Shown in pieces: positions 56,939 through 64,000 of a DNA stretch of 64,000 nt. A program made the position numbers and the translations under genes. Within the stretch, counting starts at the first letter, position 1, and each line of letters begins with the position of its first letter. Under the pieces are notes generated by a model. It did not search any database. It was not told the DNA's origin and was given only the letters and a program-made list of their open reading frames with translations. Origin of the DNA: Stigmatella ashevillena. GTDB taxonomy: Bacteria; Myxococcota; Myxococcia; Myxococcales; Myxococcaceae. Where the stretch lies: positions 1,364,001 to 1,428,000 of the forward strand of contig NZ_JAQNDM010000002.1 in the NCBI RefSeq assembly GCF_028368975.1, read 5' to 3'.

Positions 56939-59900
56939 TTACAGGCGTCTCACCAGTGACGCCAGGCGCTCTTCGATGAGTGCCCTCTCCGCCTCGGTCA
57001 GATCCTCAAGATCGTCCTCAGGAGAATCCTCCTCGAGAGAATCATTCGCAGCGGGAGCCGCGCTCTCGACGGCCGATGGGCGCGGTGGCTCTCCCGCCGG
57101 CTGGAGCTGCTGGGCGAGGTGCTCGGTCAGGGCCTCGATGTTCGGATAGGTCCACAGCAAGACTGCGGGGAAGGCCAGCCCGAACAGGCTCTCCAAGCGA
57201 TTCCTCAGCTCCAAGCTGAGCAGCGAGTCAAACCCGAGCGACATCAAAGGTGCCTGCGGCTCGAGGAACTGGGCGTCGAGCCGGAGTACACGCCCGATCT
57301 CTTGCCGCAATAGGAGCGCGAGGCGCGCCCGGAGTTCCTTGGGAGGGGCGACGCGCAGCGACTCGAGGTCTCGCAACTTGGTGCGGGCAGAGCCTCCCTG
57401 CTGCACCTCGCGCATGATCTCGACGAAACGCTTCGAGCGAGCCAGATGAGGAGACGACTCGATCCACTGCCGCGGATCGAGCGCGATGACCGCTACGTTC
57501 GCCGCGCCGCGCTCCAACAGGCCACCCAGCGCCTCCAGGCCGTCGGCCGGACTCATCCCAATGATGCCTCGGTGGGAGAGGCGCTCGCCACGGCTGGCTT
57601 GCAGCGTGGCCATGCCGACCTCCGAGAAGGCCCCCCAGTTGACGCTGAGCGCTGGCAAACCGCGAGCGCGTCGAGCCAGGGCGATCGCGTCGAGGGCCGC
57701 ATTGGCGGCGGCGTAGTTGCTCTGTCCGGGCGCGCCGATCAGGGCGGCGGCCGACGAGAAGAACACGAAGAAGTCGAGTTCGGACTCGCTCGTGAGCTCG
57801 TGCAGGTGCAGTGCGCCGAGGACCTTGGGCGAAAGCACCCGCTGGTAACGATCGGGCGTCTGCTGCTCCAGCAGACCGTCGTCGACGATGCCAGCGGCGT
57901 GAACAACGCCGCGCAGCGGGCCGAGCTGGCAGGCTCGCTCAACTGCCTGAGCAAGCTGCGCCCGGTCAGCGGCATCGGCGGCGACCACTTCCACACCCGT
58001 GCCGCGGGCGCGGAGTTCATGCAGAGCCTCGCGCTGCGCCTCGGTCTCCACACCACGGCGGCCCACCAGCACCAGATTCTTGGCGCCGCTCTCTGCGAGC
58101 CAGCCGGCCAGGCGCAGACCAAGACCCCCGAGACCGCCGGTGATCAAATAGCTGCCGCCATCGCTGCGCACAGTGACACCACTGGCCGCGCTGAGACGGG
58201 CCGAACGGGCAACTCGGCCGACGTGGCGGAGCCCTTGACGGAAGACGACCTCCTCTTCACGATCGCGCGCCACGAGCTCGGCGAGCAACGCCTCGGTCCC
58301 ATCAGTCCCGGGCTCGAGATCGATCCGCGCAAAGCCCAGCATGGGGTGCTCGTGAAGAAAGCTGCGGGCCATTCCCCAGAGGAGCGCCGCAGCGATATCC
58401 ATGGCGCCTTTCTCATCGCCGACTCGCTGGGCGCCCCGCGTGACGATACTCAGACGCGGCGGGTCTCGCAGCGACGCCGCAGTGAGCGCCTGCGTGGCGT
58501 GCAAGAGGCCAGCAGCCTCCTGAGAGGCGCGCTCGGAGGGCCAAGTCAGCGGTTCGCCCACCCGAGGGCCACCCGAGAGGCCCCAAAGGAAGACCACTTC
58601 GCGCAGAGGGGCGCCGCCAGCAAGTGCGGCCACGAGTTGGTCGAAGTCGGTGCGCCGCCCTGGAGCCACAACGTACGCCGAGGGGGCGATGCGAGCGAAG
58701 GCGTCGCCAGACGTCACCGTGATGCACTCGTCCCCACGGGCGCGCAGTTGCCCGGCGAGACGATCGGCAACGCCGTGTGCATCGGCGAACAAAAGCCAGC
58801 GCCCACCCACAGAAAGCTGCGCCGCCGTAGACAGCGGCTGCCGATCCCATCGCGTCTCGTACAACCAATCGCTCCAAGCCGGTCTTCCACTGGCCGACAG
58901 GGCGGCACGGGAGACGCGCCGCAACCGCAACCCTTCGACGCGGGCAACCACGCGTTCATCGGCCGCAAGGACGACCGCGTCACCAATGAGAAAGGCTTCG
59001 TCGTCTCCCGGCTGGTAGCGAGCGTGGCAGTGCAGCGGTTCGTCCCCGCCGCCATCCTCACCACCGTAGACCTCAAAGCGATCGATCGAAAAGGGAACAT
59101 ACGCGTGCTCCGCGCTCTCCGGGACAGCCGCCGCAATGGTCTGAAAGACCGCGTCCAGCTGCGCCGGGTGGAAGACCGACTGGGAACCTGCGCTTCCACT
59201 CGCGAGCGCAGCGGGGCGCTCCAGGATCGACCTGGCCTCGCGTGGGCCAGTCCACAGTTGGCGAATCCAGCGAAACGTGGGCCCCAGTTCGATACCTCGC
59301 AGTGAGTTGCGTTCGTAGAACGCGGCAGGCTCAAGCTCGGTGACCGCCGCGCTTGCCGCGTGGACTGGCGCCCATGTGGCCCGATCCACGGCGGGCTCAA
59401 GGCGAGAGATAAAGCCGGTGACGTGATCGTCCCAGGTCCCGGAACGCTTCGGCGGTACGGCCAGGCTGGCACGCCTGAACCGCGTCTTTCCTCCATCACG
59501 AGGCAGCGCAGTCAAGTGAATCGTCGGCGAGTCGTTAGGGCCCGCGAGCAACGCCTGCGGAAAGGTCACCGCCTCCAGGACACACTGCTCGCTTCCGACC
59601 AGCTCACGGGCAACCGACAGCACCGCGGCCAGGTGAAAGGCGCCGGGTACCACGACATCGTCGAAGATCCGGTGATCTTCCAGGTAGGGATACTCGGCGA
59701 GCTGGAACCGGTCCACGAAGTGCACTTCGTCGCCAGGGCTGAGCACCTGCTGGCCTGCCAGCGCCGAGACTCCAGAGGCATCGACATCAACGTGCGTCGA
59801 GCCCGAGGAGCGCGCGGCTTCCCAGTACCGCTCGCGCTGCCACGGGTACGTTGGCAGCAACACGCTGGGCTGGGCCGATCGGAAGATCTTGCTCCAATCG

Positions 59901-62542
59901 ACCGGATGACCGCTCGCATGGAGCATGGCCAGCGATTCGCTCAGAGCGCCCAGCTCGGGCTGGCCCCGGCGCAGCGACGCCGCGATGACGCGCCGCTCGC
60001 CGAGCGTCTGCTCGATCGCCATGGCGAGAATGGGATGGGGGCTGATCTCGAGAAAGCGGCCGCACCCAGTACGGTCAAGGGTGGTGATCGCATCCGCGAA
60101 CCGGACCATCTGGCGGAGGTTACGAGCCCAATAATCGCCATCCAACGAGCTGCCCGCTACCTCACCTCCAGTGACCGTGGAGATCATGGGGACGCCGCCA
60201 CTGCGAGGCCGGAGCCCAGCAAGCCGCCGACGGAACTCTTCGAGGAGTGGCGTCACCTGCGGACTGTGAGAGGCCACATCAATCTTCACCTTGCGCGCGA
60301 ACACCCCGTCGGCCGCAAGCTCCGCGAGGAGTTCTTCGATCGCCGCAAGCTGCCCCGACACCACGGTGGAACCAGGAGCGTTGACGGCGCCGATCGAGAG
60401 GTGGGTCTCGTAGCGAGCGAGCCTCCTCTCCACGTCGGCGGCGGGCAGCTCGATCATCGCCATGCCACCCTGGTTGCTGATGCGCATCAACAGCTCACTG
60501 CGAACCGCAACAAGGAGCGCGGCATCCTCAAGGGTGAGTGCCCCCGCGACGTGCGCGGCGGAGATCTCCCCCACGCTGTGGCCAGTCACTGCCGCCGGCT
60601 CAATCCCCCAAGATCGCCAGAGCTGCACGATGGCCACCTGGATGGCGAACAGGAGCGGCTGTACCACCTCACCCCTTGCCAATTCTGGTGGCGGCGCGCC
60701 GTCACGAAACGCATCGAGGATCAGGACTCCGTGCGGCTCCAGCGCGGCAGCGGTAGCGCGCAGACTGTCGCGAAACACCTCCGAGGCGGCAAACAGCTCT
60801 CGGCCCATCCCCACCCACTGCGACCCCTGTCCAGAGAATACGAAGGCGAGCTTCGCGGCACGCCCGGGCTCGACCCGCCCGGAGAACACGCCGGGATGAG
60901 CCGCCTCATCGTGGAACGCATCCAGGGCGGCGAGCCACGCCTCGCGAGTGGTGCCGGTAATCGCGAGCCGGTGTTCGTGGTGAGAGCGCCGCAGCGCTGC
61001 GGTGTGCACGATGGCCTGCAGCGGCGCATTGAACTCTGGCGATGCCAGACGGCGGCGATAAGCAGCGGCGAGTTCGTGAAGGGCTGGCGGCGTGCGCGCC
61101 GACAGCACGAGGACACACGGCTCGACGGTCGAGGCTGCCGAGTCTGCAAGGAGGGGCGCGGACTCGGCCGCACGCTCGCGAGCCTCCTCCAGGATGACGT
61201 GCACGTTGGTGCCACTGAGCCCAAAGGAACTCACGCCAGCGATCAATAGTGCGGGAGAAACCCAATCGGTGAGCTGAGTGGGAACTCGCAGCGGAAGGCG
61301 TTGCCAATCCACATGGGGATTGGGCCGCGAGAAATGCAGGCTGGCCGGGAGCTGCTTGTGCTGAAGCATCAGGACGGCCTTCATGAGACCGGTGATGCCC
61401 GCTGCCGTCTCCAGGTGTCCCAGATTGCTCTTGACCGAACCCACCCAGAGCGGTTGCTCCGTGGTTCGCCCCTCAGCGATCGCGCCGAGCGCGTCAAGCT
61501 CAATGGGATCACCGAGCAATGTCGCGGTGCCATGGGCCTCAACGTAATCGAGGCTTCGCGGCTCGATTCCAGCGTTCCGGCAAGCACGCCGGATGACAGC
61601 CTGCTGCGCGAGTCCATTGGGAACCGTCAGGCCACTCGAGGCGCCGTCGTGATTGACGGCCGAGCCGCGCAGTACAGCAAGGACGGGATCGCCATCAGCG
61701 CGCGCTCGAGACAGCCGCTTGAGCACGACCACCCCACAGCCCTCGCCACGGCCGTAGCCGTCCGCGGAGGCATCGAATGTCTTCGAGCGGCCGTCGGGCG
61801 AGATGTTGCCGGCTCGCGACAGGAAGATGAACGTCTCCGGGGAAACGATGAGGTTTACCCCGGCGGCGATCGCCACGTCGCTCTCCCCTGCCCTCAAGCT
61901 CTGGCACGCCAAGTGGACGGCAAGCAGCGACGACGAGCACGCCGTGTCCACGGTGAAGCTCGGCCCTTCCAGCCCCAGCAGGTACGAGAGCCGCCCCGCC
62001 GAGAAGCAGGTGGCATTGCCGGTACCGTCGTAGACGTCGATGTCCTTCGGCTTTCCGGCATAGGAGTGCCGCCGCAGGTAGTCGCTTGGGCTCGCCGCCA
62101 CGAACACGCCCGTGGCCGACTTCTCGAGCCGGTGAGGGGCCATCCCAGAGCGCTCAAGCGCCTCCCAGCTGACCTCGAGCAGCATGCGCTGCTGCGGATC
62201 CATGAGGATCGCCTCGCGAGGCGAGATACCGAAGAAACGGGCGTCGAACGTATCGATCGAATCGAGCATCCCGGCCCGGCGCGTGTACATCTTCCCGGAG
62301 GACTTCGGATCTGGATCGTAGAAGGCGGCGACATCGAAGCGGTCTGGTGAGACCTCCGAGGTAGCGTCCTGGCCGGACGATAGCAGCCGCCAGAAGTCCT
62401 CCGGGCTGGCCACCGAGCCAGGAAGACGGCACGACATCCCGAGGATGGCGATGGGCTCTGCGGTGAGCGAGAAGACCCTGGACTCGAGATCCCGGATGAC
62501 GTGGAAGGCCTGCTGAAGCGGCGTGGGCTTGGTGGCGGTCAT
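56939..62542 (-). CDS. cis-AT type I PKS, one module: KS-AT-DH-KR-ACP
   Basis: A 1867-aa classical modular PKS protein. A short N-terminal coil (residues 1-~27) suggests docking to the preceding protein. The KS spans ~28-450 (Cys202 in DTACSSS; HGTAT and NLGH intact). The AT spans ~560-860, with GHSVGE and VASH at the specificity site, pointing to methylmalonyl-CoA. The DH (~940-1220) has HRIFDDVVVP, with Asp in place of Gly, and HPAQLDAVFQ. The KR core (~1480-1660; GGLGGLG, VDD) suggests B-type reduction. The ACP (~1745-1820) has GFDSL. The expected product is an alpha-methyl enoyl unit. The tail is acidic then helical (LTEAERALIEERLASLVRRL), like a C-terminal docking coil, and there is no thioesterase. 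The gene starts 5 nt after the previous PKS stop codon. Unlike proteins A-D it carries its own AT. Confidence 0.95.
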   Translation of the reverse strand: MTATKPTPLQQAFHVIRDLESRVFSLTAEPIAILGMSCRLPGSVASPEDFWRLLSSGQDATSEVSPDRFDVAAFYDPDPKSSGKMYTRRAGMLDSIDTFDARFFGISPREAILMDPQQRMLLEVSWEALERSGMAPHRLEKSATGVFVAASPSDYLRRHSYAGKPKDIDVYDGTGNATCFSAGRLSYLLGLEGPSFTVDTACSSSLLAVHLACQSLRAGESDVAIAAGVNLIVSPETFIFLSRAGNISPDGRSKTFDASADGYGRGEGCGVVVLKRLSRARADGDPVLAVLRGSAVNHDGASSGLTVPNGLAQQAVIRRACRNAGIEPRSLDYVEAHGTATLLGDPIELDALGAIAEGRTTEQPLWVGSVKSNLGHLETAAGITGLMKAVLMLQHKQLPASLHFSRPNPHVDWQRLPLRVPTQLTDWVSPALLIAGVSSFGLSGTNVHVILEEARERAAESAPLLADSAASTVEPCVLVLSARTPPALHELAAAYRRRLASPEFNAPLQAIVHTAALRRSHHEHRLAITGTTREAWLAALDAFHDEAAHPGVFSGRVEPGRAAKLAFVFSGQGSQWVGMGRELFAASEVFRDSLRATAAALEPHGVLILDAFRDGAPPPELARGEVVQPLLFAIQVAIVQLWRSWGIEPAAVTGHSVGEISAAHVAGALTLEDAALLVAVRSELLMRISNQGGMAMIELPAADVERRLARYETHLSIGAVNAPGSTVVSGQLAAIEELLAELAADGVFARKVKIDVASHSPQVTPLLEEFRRRLAGLRPRSGGVPMISTVTGGEVAGSSLDGDYWARNLRQMVRFADAITTLDRTGCGRFLEISPHPILAMAIEQTLGERRVIAASLRRGQPELGALSESLAMLHASGHPVDWSKIFRSAQPSVLLPTYPWQRERYWEAARSSGSTHVDVDASGVSALAGQQVLSPGDEVHFVDRFQLAEYPYLEDHRIFDDVVVPGAFHLAAVLSVARELVGSEQCVLEAVTFPQALLAGPNDSPTIHLTALPRDGGKTRFRRASLAVPPKRSGTWDDHVTGFISRLEPAVDRATWAPVHAASAAVTELEPAAFYERNSLRGIELGPTFRWIRQLWTGPREARSILERPAALASGSAGSQSVFHPAQLDAVFQTIAAAVPESAEHAYVPFSIDRFEVYGGEDGGGDEPLHCHARYQPGDDEAFLIGDAVVLAADERVVARVEGLRLRRVSRAALSASGRPAWSDWLYETRWDRQPLSTAAQLSVGGRWLLFADAHGVADRLAGQLRARGDECITVTSGDAFARIAPSAYVVAPGRRTDFDQLVAALAGGAPLREVVFLWGLSGGPRVGEPLTWPSERASQEAAGLLHATQALTAASLRDPPRLSIVTRGAQRVGDEKGAMDIAAALLWGMARSFLHEHPMLGFARIDLEPGTDGTEALLAELVARDREEEVVFRQGLRHVGRVARSARLSAASGVTVRSDGGSYLITGGLGGLGLRLAGWLAESGAKNLVLVGRRGVETEAQREALHELRARGTGVEVVAADAADRAQLAQAVERACQLGPLRGVVHAAGIVDDGLLEQQTPDRYQRVLSPKVLGALHLHELTSESELDFFVFFSSAAALIGAPGQSNYAAANAALDAIALARRARGLPALSVNWGAFSEVGMATLQASRGERLSHRGIIGMSPADGLEALGGLLERGAANVAVIALDPRQWIESSPHLARSKRFVEIMREVQQGGSARTKLRDLESLRVAPPKELRARLALLLRQEIGRVLRLDAQFLEPQAPLMSLGFDSLLSLELRNRLESLFGLAFPAVLLWTYPNIEALTEHLAQQLQPAGEPPRPSAVESAAPAANDSLEEDSPEDDLEDLTEAERALIEERLASLVRRL

Positions 62543-62547
62543 TGCTG

Positions 62548-64000
62548 TTAGAGGCGCGAGTCGTACTTCTTCGCGATGAGTTCGGCGAGTTCGGCGTCCG
62601 AGAGTTCGCCCCCTTCATCCTCGCTCGGCTCCACCGGGCGCGCAGACTGAGTCTCCGCCGCGATGGCAGGAGAGATGGCTGCGGATGTGTCCGCAGGCAC
62701 AATCCCGGCGGAAGCAAGCATGGAGGCAAGGTGCTCTGTCAGAGCGCTGATGGTCGGGTAGTTGAACAACGTGGTGGCGGCAAGAGTGAGGTCGAGTTCG
62801 CGCTGCAGCCGGTTCCGGATCTCGATGGCCATGAGCGAGTCCATGCCCACCTCGACGAAGCGCCGCTTCGAGCCCAGCTCATCGCCAGCGCGTGCGCTCC
62901 ACCCCAGGGTGCGCTCCACGACTTGACGGACATGATCCTCGAGCAGCTGCTTTCGCTCGGCAGGAGCAGTCGCCAGGATCGTATCGCGAACGCGGACCTC
63001 GGCAACCTGCCCGCCAGCGCGGCGGGTCCCCTCTCCCGTTCCCGCCAACTCCCGGGTGAGCGACGCCCGTCGGCCTTCACCGTCGAGCACGGACCAATCC
63101 GCCGGCAAGACCGCGACTTGCGCCTCGCTGCTTGCCACGATGCGGTCGAGAGCACTCCATCCATCGGCAATCGACAGCGGGGTCCATCCCGAACCAAGCG
63201 TGCGGCGGCTGGTCTCGGCATCGAGACGAGCGATCATCCCCGCCTCCCAAGGCCCCCAGTTGATGGTGACAGCCGACGTGTGGTGCGCACGCTGGTGGTA
63301 GGCAAGCGCATCAAGGAACGCATTGGCCGCCGCGTAACTTGCCTGACCGAGCGGGCCCAAAAGCGAGGAGGCCGACGAGAAGTGGACGAAGAAGTCCAGG
63401 TCACGGGTGTTGCGGTGCAGATGCCAGGCACCGCGGACCTTGGGCCGTAGGACGCGCTCGAAGGCGTCCCACGATTGATTGACGATCAGGCCATCTTCAA
63501 CAATACCTGCCGCGTGGATCACACCACGCAACGGCGGCCCACGCTCCTCGAGCCGCTGTAGGAGCGTACGCACCGCACCGGCATCTCCGACATCGGCAAG
63601 CACGCTGTCGACCGTCACGCCCTCTGAGATCAATCCAGCGATGGCGGCCTGGGCACTCTCGCCAGGGCCGCGCCGACTCACCAACGTGATGCGTCTGGCA
63701 CCTCTCTGTGCCAGCCAACCCGCAACAGCCAGTCCCAGTGCGCCGTGCCCTCCAGTTACCAGGTAAGTCGCGTCGCGACGGATGGAGACTGGTGCGGTTC
63801 GCACCGGCAAGCGGCGCGCGAGTCGGGCGACAAGACGGCGGCCGCCACGCCAAGCGACGCGATCTTCGCCAAGCTCCCCCGTGGACGTGACCGTGAGTTC
63901 TCCGGCCAGCTCAGCGGCCAGCTCGCGCTCGGGGCGCTTCGCGCCCTCACCCGCTTCAAGATCCACCGCCCCACCCCAGATTTCCGGGTGTTCGGTGGCG
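62548..64000 (-). CDS. cis-AT type I PKS, C-terminal KR-ACP portion (5' end outside window)
   Basis: The C-terminal ~483 residues of a larger PKS that enters from beyond the window end. The frame is open through the edge: residues EHPEIWGG, typical of the structural half of a KR, are encoded at ~63972-63993, so the apparent GTG start at 63966 is not real. The KR has TGGHGALG, a VED motif suggesting B-type reduction, and the Tyr in QASYAAANAF. The ACP follows (VGMDSLMAIEIRNRL). The tail is acidic then helical (LSDAELAELIAKKYDSRL), a likely docking coil for the next protein. Whether this module has DH, ER or AT domains cannot be seen here. Confidence 0.93.
   Translation of the reverse strand, partial: ATEHPEIWGGAVDLEAGEGAKRPERELAAELAGELTVTSTGELGEDRVAWRGGRRLVARLARRLPVRTAPVSIRRDATYLVTGGHGALGLAVAGWLAQRGARRITLVSRRGPGESAQAAIAGLISEGVTVDSVLADVGDAGAVRTLLQRLEERGPPLRGVIHAAGIVEDGLIVNQSWDAFERVLRPKVRGAWHLHRNTRDLDFFVHFSSASSLLGPLGQASYAAANAFLDALAYHQRAHHTSAVTINWGPWEAGMIARLDAETSRRTLGSGWTPLSIADGWSALDRIVASSEAQVAVLPADWSVLDGEGRRASLTRELAGTGEGTRRAGGQVAEVRVRDTILATAPAERKQLLEDHVRQVVERTLGWSARAGDELGSKRRFVEVGMDSLMAIEIRNRLQRELDLTLAATTLFNYPTISALTEHLASMLASAGIVPADTSAAISPAIAAETQSARPVEPSEDEGGELSDAELAELIAKKYDSRL

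Noticed and set aside
57446-61249. Two plus-strand open frames of about 620 aa opposite the cis-AT PKS
   Set aside because: Antisense shadows; the minus strand encodes unmistakable KS, AT, DH, KR and ACP domains.
1-64000. tRNA, rRNA, CRISPR, insertion sequences, attachment sites
   Set aside because: None seen on reading; the repeats present within PKS genes reflect homologous KS/ACP domains, not mobile DNA.

Overview
The window is high-GC bacterial DNA, almost wholly coding, with long antisense shadow frames. It is dominated by secondary-metabolite genes. Giant polyketide synthases (PKSs), GTG/TTG starts, an envelope ABC system with an outer-membrane porin-like protein, and two PKS systems side by side fit a myxobacterium (Myxococcales, perhaps the Archangium/Cystobacter/Stigmatella group). 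That placement is inference. No rRNA, tRNA, transposase, CRISPR array or replication origin was seen.

Region 1 (1-45513, + strand) is the 3' part of a trans-AT PKS locus. Four giant proteins carry, in order: KS1-DH-KR-ACP, KS2-KR-ACP, KS3 | DH-ACP, KS4-DH-KR-ACP, KS5(0) | ACP, KS6-KR-ACP, KS7-ACP, KS8 | KR-ACP, KS9-DH-KR-MT-ACP, KS10(0)-ACP, KS11-ACP-TE-TE. A bar marks a protein boundary. None of these modules contains an AT domain. Malonyl units are supplied in trans by the AT-ER didomain protein at 43228-45513. All three protein junctions fall directly behind a KS. KS5 and KS10 have each lost a catalytic histidine, and the first of the two terminal thioesterases is dead. A free-standing luciferase-like monooxygenase and an unrecognised 437-residue protein lie between the assembly line and the AT-ER gene. 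I do not recognise the product. The first PKS gene starts upstream of the window.

Region 2 (45521-51642, - strand) is a compact operon: porin-like protein, ABC ATPase, two FtsX-type permeases, LolA-like lipoprotein-sorting protein, then a type II thioesterase. A strong hairpin separates the thioesterase from the genes ahead of it. The ABC cassette is a candidate export, self-protection or envelope-maintenance system. The thioesterase probably edits the PKS.

Region 3 (51643-53954) holds a YczE-type membrane protein, an unknown five-helix membrane protein and a membrane-anchored SRPBCC protein.

Region 4 (54112-64000) is part of a second, classical cis-AT PKS cluster. Two cytochrome P450 genes (+) converge on a two-gene PKS stretch (-): one complete KS-AT-DH-KR-ACP module and the KR-ACP end of the preceding protein, which runs off the window. 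A perfect 11-bp hairpin between the convergent ends probably acts as a bidirectional terminator.
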